The notes below the pieces were generated by a model. That model did not search any database. It was not told the DNA's origin and saw only the letters and a program-made list of their open reading frames with translations. A stretch of 64,000 nt of DNA from Thalassotalea sp. HSM 43. GTDB taxonomy: Bacteria; Pseudomonadota; Gammaproteobacteria; Enterobacterales; Alteromonadaceae. A program made the position numbers and the translations under genes. Shown piece by piece: positions 39,892 through 49,577 of the stretch (positions within the stretch are counted from its first letter, which is position 1; the number at the start of each line of letters is the position of its first letter). The DNA lies in assembly GCF_004752005.1 (NCBI RefSeq), contig NZ_CP038493.1, positions 2,690,302 to 2,754,301 on the forward strand, written 5' to 3'.

Positions 39892-41586
39892 ATGAGCAAC
39901 GAAAGCAGAAAACGACCTTTATATATTCCCTATGCAGGGCCAATCTTATTGGAAACCCCTTTGCTGAATAAAGGCAGTGCTTTTAGTGCTCAAGAACGTG
40001 TTAATTTTAACTTAACCGGTTTGATCCCACCGCGTTTTGAAACCATTGAAGAACAAGTTGAGCGTGCCTACATGCAATACTCATGTTTTCGCAGTGGTCT
40101 GAACAAGCATATTTATTTACGCAATATTCAAGATAAAAATGAAACCTTGTTTCATGCCTTAGTACAGGCACATCTTGAAGAAATGATGCCGATTATTTAC
40201 ACCCCAACGGTCGGTGATGCCTGTGAAAAATTCTCTGACATTTATCGTTCAAATCGTGGTCTATTTATCTCTTACTCCGAGCGTCATCAGATCGACGACA
40301 TTCTGCAAAATGCCACCAAGCACAAAGTTAAAGTTATTGTTGTGACCGATGGTGAGCGTATTCTTGGCTTAGGTGACCAAGGTATCGGTGGTATGGGTAT
40401 TCCAATTGGTAAGCTATCGTTATACACCGCATGTGGTGGTATTAGTCCAGCTTACACTATGCCTATTATGCTTGATGTGGGTACCAATAACGAAGCGTTG
40501 TTAAACGATCCTATGTATATGGGCGCTCGTCATAAACGTATCAGCCAGGAAGAATATGACGAGTTTGTTGAATTGTTTATTCAAGCCGTAAACCGTCGTT
40601 GGCCAGGCGTTTTATTGCAATGGGAAGATTTTGCTCAACCAAACGCAATGCCGTTATTGGAGCGTTACCGTAATGAGATCTGTTGTTTTAATGATGATAT
40701 TCAAGGCACAGCATCGGTAACCGTCGGTACATTGTTGGCCGCATGTCGTATTAAAGGCAAGAAGCTATCAGAAATGAACGTCGCCTTTGTTGGTGCTGGT
40801 TCCGCCGGTTGTGGTATCGCCGAGCAAATCATCGCGCAAATGATCAGCGAAGGGTTAAGTGATGAACAAGCTCGCCAGCACGTTTATATGATTGACCGTT
40901 TCGGTTTATTGACTGAAGGTATGGAAGATCTGCGTGATTTCCAACAAAAGTTGGTACAACAAAAATCAGCACTTAAAGAGTGGACGTTCTCTGGTGAATT
41001 TGCCTCGTTACTTGACGTTATGCACTGTGCAAAACCTGATATTTTAATCGGTGTTTCTGGCCAAGCAGGGCTGTTTACTGAACAAGTCATTAAAGCCATG
41101 CACGCAGGGACAAAAACACCGATTGTTTTCCCACTATCAAACCCATCAAAACAGGTTGAGGCACACCCACAACAAGTTATTGAATGGACTGATGGTGACG
41201 TGGTGATCGCCACGGGTAGCCCATTTGACCCGATTGAATATAAAGACGAGTCTTATCACATAGCGCAGTGCAATAACTCGTATATCTTCCCAGGTATAGG
41301 CTTGGGTGTTGTTGCTGCGAACATCAAATTCATCAGTGATGAAATGCTAATGATCGCCAGTGAAACCTTAGCGGCTGAGTCACCATTGGCGAATACCGGT
41401 AAAGGTGGTTTGTTACCGCCATTGACGCAAATTTCAGATATCAGTAAAAAAATCGCCTTTAAAATTGGTAAATTGGCAATGCAACAAGGTTTGGCATTAG
41501 AGCTAAGCGATGAGCAATTGCTGGCTAATATCGAAAGTAATTTCTGGATGCCTGAGTATCGTCAATACAAACGCTCAACCATCTAA
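39892..41586 (+). CDS. maeA: NAD-dependent malic enzyme
   Basis: MaeA decarboxylates L-malate to pyruvate with NAD+. The 564-residue length and motifs match the bacterial SfcA/MaeA type: [13 protein letters not shown] (about 103), the Rossmann [13 protein letters not shown] (about 302), and the metal-binding [12 protein letters not shown] equivalent [12 protein letters not shown] (about 263). Stand-alone gene with its own terminator. This is the large-subunit type without a phosphotransacetylase domain. Confidence 0.95.
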   Translation: MSNESRKRPLYIPYAGPILLETPLLNKGSAFSAQERVNFNLTGLIPPRFETIEEQVERAYMQYSCFRSGLNKHIYLRNIQDKNETLFHALVQAHLEEMMPIIYTPTVGDACEKFSDIYRSNRGLFISYSERHQIDDILQNATKHKVKVIVVTDGERILGLGDQGIGGMGIPIGKLSLYTACGGISPAYTMPIMLDVGTNNEALLNDPMYMGARHKRISQEEYDEFVELFIQAVNRRWPGVLLQWEDFAQPNAMPLLERYRNEICCFNDDIQGTASVTVGTLLAACRIKGKKLSEMNVAFVGAGSAGCGIAEQIIAQMISEGLSDEQARQHVYMIDRFGLLTEGMEDLRDFQQKLVQQKSALKEWTFSGEFASLLDVMHCAKPDILIGVSGQAGLFTEQVIKAMHAGTKTPIVFPLSNPSKQVEAHPQQVIEWTDGDVVIATGSPFDPIEYKDESYHIAQCNNSYIFPGIGLGVVAANIKFISDEMLMIASETLAAESPLANTGKGGLLPPLTQISDISKKIAFKIGKLAMQQGLALELSDEQLLANIESNFWMPEYRQYKRSTI

Positions 41587-41605
41587 ATTTGTTCGCATAT
41601 CTCGA

Positions 41606-41642
41606 TAAAAAACGCCTCGCTATTTAGTGAGGCGTTTTGTTT
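41606..41642 (+). terminator. maeA terminator
   Basis: AACGCCTC...GAGGCGTT (41611-41636, eight-base loop plus one flanking pair) followed by TTGTTTT. Confidence 0.85.
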
Positions 41643-41763
41643 TCTGCTGCGCAAATATCGCAACACCCCGCCTTTAAATACATATTTGCTAAAAATTTTT
41701 GTAAGAATTTCATCTCACCGCTGACTGACAAGTAACGCAACGACATTTTTATAGGAGACAACC

Positions 41764-43164
41764 ATGTCGAAATGGCGAATGATAACAACCTTAACGGTAT
41801 GCTTGCTTGGCAGTCCAATGTTGTGGGCAAAGAGCAGTTTATATAGCAATGCGACGGTGCTTGATGTCGACACAGGGCAGCAGCACGGCAAGCAATACAT
41901 CTTGGTTGAAGACCAACACATTGTCTATATTGGCTCGGGCAAGCCCGAGCAAAACCAAGACACACAAGTTATCGACCTAGAGCATCGTTTCGTTATGCCG
42001 GGGTTGATTGACAGTCATGCCCATATGTCATTAGGGGCAGTGAGCGCCACCGTTCGCGATAAACAAGTTCATTTAAGTGCTTATAACGGTGCCGACATTG
42101 CGGCCGTTAACGCCAATAGCATGTTGCGTTGGGGCATTACCACCATTCGCAATCCTGGCGGTGATAGTCAGGCTAATGTGAACTACAAGCAGAGTCAGGT
42201 ACAAGGTCAAGTCAAAGGGCCTAAAGCCTTTGTTGCGGGGCATTTACTCAATGATTTAGCCTTTGCCGGTTTGGTTACTGTGGTTGACGATGAGCTCTCT
42301 ATTGCCAATAGCATTGAACAGCAAAGCAAGTTAGGCGTTGATTACGTAAAGTTGTATACCGGCTTAACAGAGCAACAATTAAAAAGCGCAGTGCGCCATG
42401 CCGACAGTTACGATCTGCAGGTTATCGCTCACCTTGAAAAAGTAAATTGGCAAACCGGCGCACAATTAGGCATTGATCATATCGTCCATGCCATGCCTTT
42501 ATCAGCCGAACTGCTACCTGAACCACACAAGCAAAGCTTTGACAAAAGCGCTCGACCGGGCAGCTTTCGCTTTTTTGAATGGTACGAATTAGTTGATCTA
42601 AAAAGCGCGGAAGTTGCGCAAATGATCAACAGTTTACGCGAGCACAATGTCAGTGTAGATCCCACTTTGATTGTGTTTTATAACGCCTTTTTTGGCGATC
42701 AGGATGCGGTAACCAAGCACCCAGCCTTGAGTGAAGTTCACCCCAGTTTGTTAACCAACTGGCAAACGTTTTTCACTTTTAACCTAGGTTGGACGGATGC
42801 AGACTTTAAACGTGCTCAGGCGGTTTGGCCAAAGGTACTTGAGTTTGTCAAAATGCTTGATCAAGCAGGCGTGACATTAACAATAGGCACGGATGTGGGC
42901 AACCCATGGACTATTCCGGGCATTAGCTTACATCAAGAAATGGCACTTATGGTCGAGGCGGGCATTAGTGAGCAAAAGGTATTGCAAATGGCGACGCGCA
43001 ATGGCGCTTATGTGATAGATAAAGACGCGAAATTTGGTCTATTAAAAACCGGTTATATCGCTGATTTTATCGTTCTTGATAAAAACCCGTTGCTCGATAT
43101 TAAGCATACTCAATCGATTCATCGAGTGGTGCAAAATGGTACCACAGTCCATCTGCAGCAATAA
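41764..43164 (+). CDS. Exported amidohydrolase family protein
   Basis: A 466-residue amidohydrolase-superfamily protein with a signal peptide (about 1-22, ending LWA). It has the first metal motif MPGLIDSHAHM (H-x-H), a central VDYVKLYTGL with the bridging Lys position, His residues in VIAHLEKVN and DHIVHAM, and the last Asp in TIGTDVGNPW. The closest families are periplasmic imidazolonepropionase/Xaa-Pro dipeptidase-like amidohydrolases. Preceded by a strong AGGAGAC site at 41753-41759. Substrate unknown. Confidence 0.8.
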   Translation: MSKWRMITTLTVCLLGSPMLWAKSSLYSNATVLDVDTGQQHGKQYILVEDQHIVYIGSGKPEQNQDTQVIDLEHRFVMPGLIDSHAHMSLGAVSATVRDKQVHLSAYNGADIAAVNANSMLRWGITTIRNPGGDSQANVNYKQSQVQGQVKGPKAFVAGHLLNDLAFAGLVTVVDDELSIANSIEQQSKLGVDYVKLYTGLTEQQLKSAVRHADSYDLQVIAHLEKVNWQTGAQLGIDHIVHAMPLSAELLPEPHKQSFDKSARPGSFRFFEWYELVDLKSAEVAQMINSLREHNVSVDPTLIVFYNAFFGDQDAVTKHPALSEVHPSLLTNWQTFFTFNLGWTDADFKRAQAVWPKVLEFVKMLDQAGVTLTIGTDVGNPWTIPGISLHQEMALMVEAGISEQKVLQMATRNGAYVIDKDAKFGLLKTGYIADFIVLDKNPLLDIKHTQSIHRVVQNGTTVHLQQ

Positions 43165-43182
43165 CTAAGCCGCAGCTTTAAA

Positions 43183-43215
43183 TAAAAAAAGCACGACCTT
43201 AGTCGTGCTTTTTGC
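43183..43215. terminator. Bidirectional terminator
   Basis: AGCACGAC-ctta-GTCGTGCT (43190-43209) flanked by A7 and T5, between the amidohydrolase and the convergent S9 peptidase. Confidence 0.88.
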
Positions 43216-43256
43216 TGGTTGAATAGGGCTTTTTATCGCGCTAATAATTCGACTAT

Positions 43257-46094
43257 TTAGTCTGCTTTTTTGTCGCGGTAGGCTTCGCCTTGCGTCATCC
43301 ACTCAGGTGCCGGTTTACCTTTTAGATAATGATCAAAGTATTGCATCATTTTAATGGTGTAATCGACCTTATTAGGGTATTTCTTCAAGTGATGCGGCTC
43401 ACCTTCGTATTGCAGTAAGATAACCTCTTTATCAAGACGACGCATCGCCAAGTACATTTCGACCCCTTGTTGCCACGGTACCGCATCATCAATATCACCA
43501 AACTGCATTAACAAAGGTGTGGTGATTCGGTCAGCAAAAAATACTGGTGAGTTCTCAATATACAAATCACGGCGCTCAAACATCGAGGCACCAATGCGGC
43601 TTTGGCCCATTTCATATTGGAATTGACGCGCTAAACCAGTGCCTAGACGAATACCTGAGTAAGCGCTGGTCATATTGGCAACGGGCGCACCTGAGACAGC
43701 AGCGGCGAACATATTGGTTTCGGTGATGGAATGCAGAGTTTGATAACCACTCCAGCTATGTCCATGCAAACCAATGGCGTTTGGATCGGCAACACCCATA
43801 TCAATGATCTTTTGCAAACCTGGTAAGATCGATTTGTTGGTTGAGTGACCCGGTGTGCCAACATCAAAGTGTACGTCAGGTAAGAATATGGCGTAACCAT
43901 TTGAGCTGTACAGAGGGAAGTTCGGTCTGTGGTTTACTTTCATTTGGTTGAACTCATACATACGTTGTGAGAACAAACGGTAATAGTAAACAACAACGGG
44001 GTATTGCACGCCTTCAACATAATTTGCTGGCTTGATCAGAATGCCTTGGTGTCTTTCACCATTGCTAGAGCGCCAATCAACCAGTTCAGGTTGGCCCCAT
44101 AAAAAGTCATCAACTTGTGGGTTTACATCGGTCAATTTCTTGCCATTGGCAGGGTTTAAATCCGACACCCATAAATCTGGAAACTCTTGGAAATCTTCAC
44201 GACTAAATAAAATCTTGTCAGCATCTTTAGCTTTGCCAATAAACTTATATTTTTTATTGTCTTCAACAAGTTTTACTGGTGCTTTGTCTTGACCAAGGGC
44301 AAGCTGATAAAAACCAAAGTTTTTCTTATCATCGTTATAGCTGGTCAGCAATAACGTCGCGTCTTCATCGATAATGTCATTATCTTTATCAAGATCATTT
44401 ATGCGAAATTGCAGGTTATTAGGACGACCAAGGCTACAGGTTAAACATTGGCTGTCCTCGCCATCGGTGGCTAATAACCAGATATCGAACTTGTCATATA
44501 CCAACACACCTTCATCGTCTGCTAACCAACCGGCAATGCCGTATCCTGGTGCTGCTGATGGGTAATCGTGATCTTCATTAGCAAAGCTGACATCAATGTT
44601 CTTTGTTAAGTTAACACGACGGTTTTTATCGCTGTCATAGGCCCAGTAATGACCGTCTTGATAATACGCTGCGTAACGACCAGATTCACTGAGTTTAACC
44701 GGTGTGTATGAGCTGAGTTTTTCGACAACAAGGTGCTTTTCACCATCATCAAGGTCAACAATGTAAAAGTCAGAGAAGAAACCTTCCCATGTGCGAATAC
44801 GGCGATAGTTTAAATCCGTTTGACCTAATACCGCGTTTTCATTATTGCTGGCGACAACATTAAAAATGTCTTTGTTTGCTAAGCGAACAAGCTCGTTGTC
44901 ATCAACATGGTAGACCGCGGTGTAAAACGCTTTTTTGTCACGGTTGTACTGGAATTTTTCATTGGTTTTGATCAGCGGATCGTTACCATGCCAGATTTGG
45001 AGATTGCGTTTTGCAACGATTTTGTCAACGTTATACAAGTCCGCTTGATCTTCTGGTTTGCTATCAATTTCTTCAGGTTTGGCGATAACCGGCTTGAATC
45101 CAAAGAATAAACGCTCATCATCCGCTGACCAAGTCAGTTTATTGGTACTGGAGATAAACCATTTTTGTTGTTGCTCAGTCGACGTTTTTACGGTTTTAAT
45201 CGAGTTCTTATCGCTGTTCCATATTTTTAATTTATGGCGACGAGAATCATCTTTTTTACTAAAGTCACCTTCAATAAATGCTAGCTTGTCGCCGTTGTGG
45301 CTCCAACTTAGATGATCAAAACTGCTGCTGCCTTGACTGACAATAGTGAATGCTTTATCGCCATTTAGATTGATCGCTTTAAGGCTATTATTGCTACCAT
45401 CTTCAACACTGACGCTGTATACCAAAACCGCACGTTTGCTTGAAAAGCTAAAATTGTCGACGTCTTCAATAACCTGGCTGCTGCTGTCTTGTAGGTTGAC
45501 TACCGTTAGGTTGTATTTGATGCGCTTTCTATTGTGCAAAGCGACGTCGTTCTCATCATCTTTGGCTTCAGCCTTGCTGTCATCCGCTTTGTCTTTTGCT
45601 GCGTCAGCATCTTCAGTTTTATCGTCTTGTATTTGACTGAATGCAACAAAACCGCCAGTATCACTCAGCTGGTAATCTTCGACAGCTTCAAATACTTGCT
45701 CGGCACCGGTACTGAGATTGATAACCTTAAGGTTGCTTTTAAGGTCCTTTTTCTCTTTTTTACTCGCTTTTTCATTACTCAGTAATGACGGCTTTATTAA
45801 TACCGCAGCGTATTTGCCATCAGCTGAAACTTGACCACCATTGCCTAGCTCGACATCAAAGCGGGTTTTACCATCGGTATTGATGACGTGAAAGCTGCTA
45901 TCGCCTCGATCCATTTGTGCGGTATAGGATAACCACTCACCATTGTCGGTTAGTGTTGGTTTTTTGATTTCTTTAAACTTCATCACATCCGTTACTTGTA
46001 ACGGACGTTGTTCAACAGCCAACGCTTGAGTGCTGAATGTCAGGGAAATGGCTAAAGCCATTTTTGACCATTTATTAAGGGGTAATGTTTTCAT
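43257..46094 (-). CDS. Exported S9 (prolyl oligopeptidase family) peptidase
   Basis: A 945-residue serine peptidase with a signal peptide (about 1-26, ending ALA). An N-terminal beta-propeller (about 30-690) is followed by an alpha/beta-hydrolase domain. The nucleophile elbow is GLHGHSWSGYQ, an S-W-S variant of the usual GxSxGG, the Asp lies in FGDIDDAVPW and the His in GEPHHLKK. A Lys/Asp/Glu-rich insertion at about 155-180 (DDKTEDADAAKDKADDSKAE) interrupts the propeller. Start ATG 46094 gives a clean signal peptide; the longer reading to 46223 does not. Likely periplasmic, feeding on peptides. Confidence 0.85.
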   Translation of the reverse strand: MKTLPLNKWSKMALAISLTFSTQALAVEQRPLQVTDVMKFKEIKKPTLTDNGEWLSYTAQMDRGDSSFHVINTDGKTRFDVELGNGGQVSADGKYAAVLIKPSLLSNEKASKKEKKDLKSNLKVINLSTGAEQVFEAVEDYQLSDTGGFVAFSQIQDDKTEDADAAKDKADDSKAEAKDDENDVALHNRKRIKYNLTVVNLQDSSSQVIEDVDNFSFSSKRAVLVYSVSVEDGSNNSLKAINLNGDKAFTIVSQGSSSFDHLSWSHNGDKLAFIEGDFSKKDDSRRHKLKIWNSDKNSIKTVKTSTEQQQKWFISSTNKLTWSADDERLFFGFKPVIAKPEEIDSKPEDQADLYNVDKIVAKRNLQIWHGNDPLIKTNEKFQYNRDKKAFYTAVYHVDDNELVRLANKDIFNVVASNNENAVLGQTDLNYRRIRTWEGFFSDFYIVDLDDGEKHLVVEKLSSYTPVKLSESGRYAAYYQDGHYWAYDSDKNRRVNLTKNIDVSFANEDHDYPSAAPGYGIAGWLADDEGVLVYDKFDIWLLATDGEDSQCLTCSLGRPNNLQFRINDLDKDNDIIDEDATLLLTSYNDDKKNFGFYQLALGQDKAPVKLVEDNKKYKFIGKAKDADKILFSREDFQEFPDLWVSDLNPANGKKLTDVNPQVDDFLWGQPELVDWRSSNGERHQGILIKPANYVEGVQYPVVVYYYRLFSQRMYEFNQMKVNHRPNFPLYSSNGYAIFLPDVHFDVGTPGHSTNKSILPGLQKIIDMGVADPNAIGLHGHSWSGYQTLHSITETNMFAAAVSGAPVANMTSAYSGIRLGTGLARQFQYEMGQSRIGASMFERRDLYIENSPVFFADRITTPLLMQFGDIDDAVPWQQGVEMYLAMRRLDKEVILLQYEGEPHHLKKYPNKVDYTIKMMQYFDHYLKGKPAPEWMTQGEAYRDKKAD

Positions 46095-46234
46095 AGTCTT
46101 TATTGTTTTCCTGATGTTGATATTGATTATCCCTGTCAGCACATCTAAATCAACTAATTTCAAGCTAAGTTGCAGAATTTTGGCGACAAATAGGTTATCG
46201 TAGCGGCAAATATCACTGTTCAACGGTTACTGAC

Positions 46235-46597
46235 ATGTTTCACCGACAACAACTTATCGGAAATTGGCATCGTAGCGATAAAGATAGCGACGAGAATTAC
46301 AGCGAGTTTGCACAAATGTTTGCTGACGGTAGCTTTTCTTTTACTTTCTATACATACAAAGCTGACGGCACGTTAATTGAAGAAATGACTGAGCGTGGCG
46401 ACTGGGGCGTGGTGGGTAATATCCATTTTACCATTACCAAAGCCGAAATTATTGGCAACAATGAATACCCTGCAAACCTTGAAGACGAAGACAATTACCA
46501 AGCGTATAAAATTATTAAATTAACGGATGATGAATTCACCTACCAGCATGTGATTACAGGCGAAAGCTATACCCTATCTAGGGTGCAGGGCGATTGA
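46235..46597 (+). CDS. Conserved hypothetical protein (small beta-rich)
   Basis: A 120-residue cytosolic protein with no recognised family. The pattern LIGNWHRSD...FADGSFSFTFYTYKADG...ERGDWGVVGNIHFTITKAE looks like a small lipocalin-type or META-like barrel describing a W-x-x-x-D-G-x repeat. It lies 82 bases before an RraB-domain gene and may share transcription with it. Confidence 0.6.
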   Translation: MFHRQQLIGNWHRSDKDSDENYSEFAQMFADGSFSFTFYTYKADGTLIEEMTERGDWGVVGNIHFTITKAEIIGNNEYPANLEDEDNYQAYKIIKLTDDEFTYQHVITGESYTLSRVQGD

Positions 46598-46678
46598 GTA
46601 GAATTTTAAATACATGCTAAACTTAACATTAATATCTTATTTGTTAATAACTTAAGGCCAATCAGTTAGGTGCCCCCA

Positions 46679-47050
46679 ATGGAACAAACGACAAAAATTT
46701 TCGAACAAAACAGAGATTTAGCCAAGTTTCCTAGCGATGCCAATGGTAATATGCTGTGGCATATGGCGCTAGAAGGGGACGACTTAAACAGACCGAGAGA
46801 AATTCAATTTTCGGTTATCTTCCCTTCACAAGAGCAAGCGATAAAATTTGGTAATGTGTTGCTAGCAAATAATCAAAAATTGTCATTTTGTCCTTATTTA
46901 GAAAACCCTGAACACCCTTGGGAAATAACAGCCTACCCAGAAATGGCCGCCAGTTATGACAATGTTGTTGCTTATCAAACATTGTTAGAAACACATGCCA
47001 GAAAGTTTGATGGCATTTACGATGGTTGGTATTGTCCACCGCAAGGTTAA
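46679..47050 (+). CDS. RraB-domain protein (second copy)
   Basis: A 123-residue protein with the RraB (PF06877-type) fold, more divergent than the rraB product at 14093. It has FPSDANGNMLWHMALEGDD and ends HARKFDGIYDGWYCPP, keeping the YDGW signature but with Cys instead of Gly-Thr. The GTG at 46670 is in frame, but TAGG before ATG 46679 fits better. Whether it binds RNase E cannot be told from sequence. Likely co-expressed with the next small gene (27-base gap). Confidence 0.75.
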   Translation: MEQTTKIFEQNRDLAKFPSDANGNMLWHMALEGDDLNRPREIQFSVIFPSQEQAIKFGNVLLANNQKLSFCPYLENPEHPWEITAYPEMAASYDNVVAYQTLLETHARKFDGIYDGWYCPPQG

Positions 47051-47077
47051 CTTTAATTTTTCTATCGGGAAAGTAGT

Positions 47078-47296
47078 ATGTCCGATATCGATACATCTAG
47101 GCTGAAAAGCTTTAGCAAGCTCACGGCCAAATCTTATAATGACCAAAAAGCACTGATTAAAAAGGTGCTTCTTGGTCGTCCTATGCAATGCAAATCCTGT
47201 CGAAAAGAGATTCAGTTTGTGGCGAAAACCACAAATTCTGCCGCTCGTGTTCGCTGTAAAGCGGGCTGTACTGATATTGAGCTTGATATAGGCTGA
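47078..47296 (+). CDS. Small zinc-ribbon-like hypothetical protein
   Basis: A 72-residue basic protein with CKSC at about residues 38-41 and a second pair C-x3-C (RCKAGCTD) near the C-terminus, which could bind zinc. N-terminal half is helical and Lys-rich (RLKSFSKLTAKSYNDQKALIKKVL). No family name is known to me. It sits between the RraB-domain gene and acpH in what looks like one transcription unit. A nucleic-acid or rRNA partner is only a guess. Confidence 0.65.
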   Translation: MSDIDTSRLKSFSKLTAKSYNDQKALIKKVLLGRPMQCKSCRKEIQFVAKTTNSAARVRCKAGCTDIELDIG

Positions 47297-47313
47297 CGGT
47301 TAATCGGTACGCG

Positions 47314-47898
47314 ATGAATTATCTTGCCCATTTATATTTTGCCAAAGATAACAGCCACTCTGTGGTTGGCAATTTAATGGGCGATTTTATGAAAGGGGTC
47401 AATATTGTCAGCCTGCCAGAGGCCACTGCCAATGGTATTCACACCCACCGTATGATTGATAAGTTCACCGATAACCATCACTTAGTCAGACAGTTAAAAC
47501 CTTTACTTAGTGACAAACGACGCCGTTTTGCCGGCCTTATCAGTGATGTGGCGTTCGATCATTTTCTTGCCAAGCATTGGCAACGATTTCATCATTTGAG
47601 CTTAGAGCAGTTTTGTCAGCAAGTGTATTTGCATCTGCAGAATTATCCGCACCCGTTGCCGGGACGTATGCCGCACGTGGTCAGGTCAATGATCAATGAT
47701 GATTGGCTTGGTGGTTATCATGATATGGCGCTTACCGGCAGGGCGATTGATTCAATGTCAAAACGCATCCGCTTTAAAAACACCTTGGCTGGCGCAATTG
47801 AAGAAGTTGAACTGCACTATCAACAGTTCGAACATAACTTTTTGGCATTTTTCCCCGAGCTATGTCGCCATGTTAATCAGAAAAATAAAGAACAGTAG
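47314..47898 (+). CDS. acpH: ACP phosphodiesterase AcpH
   Basis: AcpH removes the 4'-phosphopantetheine arm from acyl carrier protein. The 194-residue HD-like protein starts MNYLAHLYFAKDNSHSVVGN and has GIHTHRMIDKFTDNH, FAGLISDVAFDHFLAKHW and the conserved helices following. Length is normal. It is 17 bases after the preceding small gene, suggesting co-transcription. The biological role of ACP turnover is unclear even in E. coli. Confidence 0.9.
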   Translation: MNYLAHLYFAKDNSHSVVGNLMGDFMKGVNIVSLPEATANGIHTHRMIDKFTDNHHLVRQLKPLLSDKRRRFAGLISDVAFDHFLAKHWQRFHHLSLEQFCQQVYLHLQNYPHPLPGRMPHVVRSMINDDWLGGYHDMALTGRAIDSMSKRIRFKNTLAGAIEEVELHYQQFEHNFLAFFPELCRHVNQKNKEQ

Positions 47899-48037
47899 AA
47901 AGATGATGCAATTATATGGCAAGTTTTTGATTTGCAATAAGCTAGCATGATTGTGGTGCTTTTTACTATTCTATATACTGGCGCGCATATACGTTAAAAA
48001 TCAGAACATATTCTGGCGCCAATCATAGGAAGAATGA

Positions 48038-48703
48038 ATGAATTCTTTTATCAAGAAAATTATCACTGTATACGTTGTCTGCATTACCGCATTGATTATT
48101 GGCTTTCTCGCCGATGACGATCCAGCGTTGCATCATGTCGAGCGCTTTATCGCTGAACAAAAAATAGATAAAAGCGATGCCGACTGGAAACAAAAATTAC
48201 CTAAACCAACGCAAGCGCCTTTTGCCGAAAGCAAACAATACATCTGGGAAATGGTGACCACTAAAGGTCCTATCAGCATTGAGTTGTGGCCACAATACGC
48301 ACCGATGCATGTCTCAAGCACTATGTATTTAACTAAGCTAGGTTTTTATGATGGTTTGACATTTCACCGTGTCATTCCTGGCTTTATGGCTCAAGGTGGC
48401 GATCCGACCGGCACCGGACGTGGCAACCCTGGGTATCGCTATGACGGTGAATACCATAAAGATGCCAGCCATGATCAAGCCGGTATTTTATCGATGGCAA
48501 ATGCTGGCCCTGGCACCGACGGCGCGCAATTTTTTATCACCTTTAAAGAAACGCGATTTTTAGATGGTCGTCATACTGTATTTGGAAAAGTGATCAGCGG
48601 TTTGGAAACATTAAGCGCACTTGAACAAAGTGGTTCTGCTCGAGGACAAACTGCCGAGAAGCTGGAAATATTAACGGCAACCATCGTAGTCAAAAACAAA
48701 TAG
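48038..48703 (+). CDS. Membrane-anchored cyclophilin peptidyl-prolyl isomerase
   Basis: A 221-residue protein: an N-terminal membrane anchor or uncleaved signal (about 8-24), a linker, then a cyclophilin domain. Diagnostic motifs are GLTFHRVIPGFMAQGGDPTG (catalytic Arg), ILSMANAGPGTDGAQFFITF and LDGRHTVFGKV. It probably catalyses proline isomerisation in the periplasm. Start ATG 48038 is preceded by AGGAAG; the ATG four bases upstream is out of frame. Confidence 0.9.
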   Translation: MNSFIKKIITVYVVCITALIIGFLADDDPALHHVERFIAEQKIDKSDADWKQKLPKPTQAPFAESKQYIWEMVTTKGPISIELWPQYAPMHVSSTMYLTKLGFYDGLTFHRVIPGFMAQGGDPTGTGRGNPGYRYDGEYHKDASHDQAGILSMANAGPGTDGAQFFITFKETRFLDGRHTVFGKVISGLETLSALEQSGSARGQTAEKLEILTATIVVKNK

Positions 48704-48731
48704 CGTTAACAATACATAGCTTTCAATAGCG

Positions 48732-48764
48732 ACAAAAAAGGCGGGTTATCCCGCCTTTTTCTTG
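48732..48764. terminator. Bidirectional terminator
   Basis: AAGGCGGG-ttat-CCCGCCTT (48739-48758) flanked by A6 and T5, between the cyclophilin and the convergent nitroreductase. Confidence 0.88.
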
Positions 48765-48784
48765 CCTGAATTTCTCATCGTGAC

Positions 48785-49459
48785 CTATAAGAACGTAGCG
48801 ATATCATCTATGTTCTTTTTGGTTTGCGCATGTGCAGGAATTGTGGCGTCATCGGCAGGATAACCGGCAATCAACAACATATAAGCCCGGTCATTGTCAC
48901 CTCGGTTGCAGACCTTGTTTAAGAACGACATAGGTTTTGGCGTATGCGTTAAGGTTGCCAACCCCGCGTTGTGCAGTGCGGTGATTAAAAAGCCTGTGGC
49001 AATGCCGACAGACTCATGCACGTAATAATTGGTATTGCGATCTTCAACATCTAAACCGCCTTTCTTCTGACTGAAAATGGCAATTAACCATGGCGCAGTC
49101 TCTAGGTAAGGTTTATCTGCATCGGTGCCTAATGGTTTTAATGCATCAAGCCATTCGTCACCGGCACGGCCATCATAAAAACCGCGTTCGTGCAGCTCCG
49201 CTTGTTCTCGAATTTGTTTTTTCACATCACTTGAGTGAATCGCGACAAAATGCCAAGGCTGATGGTTTGCGCCACTTGGCGCTCGACCTGCGGCTTTAAT
49301 GCAGTTTTCAATGATTTCTCTTTCGACTTCGCGATCGCTGAATTTGCGAATCGAATGACGGCGTTTGATATCGGCTAAGAACTGTCTTGAACGCTGCAGC
49401 ATTTCTTCTGGTGGGTATTCGATAAAATCGTCTAAAGGGGAACAATCATGTTGTTGCAT
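48785..49459 (-). CDS. Nitroreductase-fold halotyrosine dehalogenase (iodotyrosine deiodinase-like)
   Basis: A 224-residue FMN-dependent protein of the nitroreductase fold, closest to iodotyrosine deiodinase (IYD). It has the FMN motifs RHSIRKFSD and APSGANHQPWHF, then the substrate-lid triad Glu91, Tyr95 and Lys116. The spacing (4 and 21 residues) exactly matches human IYD Glu157, Tyr161 and Lys182. The segment NYYVHESVGIATGF with GLATLTHTP is the IYD-type C-terminal half. Bacterial IYD homologues remove iodine or bromine from tyrosine, so I predict reductive dehalogenation. It is monocistronic and divergent from the MFS gene. Confidence 0.85.
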   Translation of the reverse strand: MQQHDCSPLDDFIEYPPEEMLQRSRQFLADIKRRHSIRKFSDREVEREIIENCIKAAGRAPSGANHQPWHFVAIHSSDVKKQIREQAELHERGFYDGRAGDEWLDALKPLGTDADKPYLETAPWLIAIFSQKKGGLDVEDRNTNYYVHESVGIATGFLITALHNAGLATLTHTPKPMSFLNKVCNRGDNDRAYMLLIAGYPADDATIPAHAQTKKNIDDIATFL

Positions 49460-49577
49460 TTTTCTGTCTCGTTGTAATTCTAATATTTCGAATATTAGCC
49501 ATACTAAACTCTAATATCGCTCAAGTAAAAATTTTGTTAATCTTAAAGGTATCTATCTTTGCTGTATTAAATTCCTT

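Noticed and set aside
44032-45785. Several plus-strand readings opposite the S9 peptidase
   Set aside because: They are shadows of the S9 peptidase coding strand, with low-complexity Ser/Leu content.
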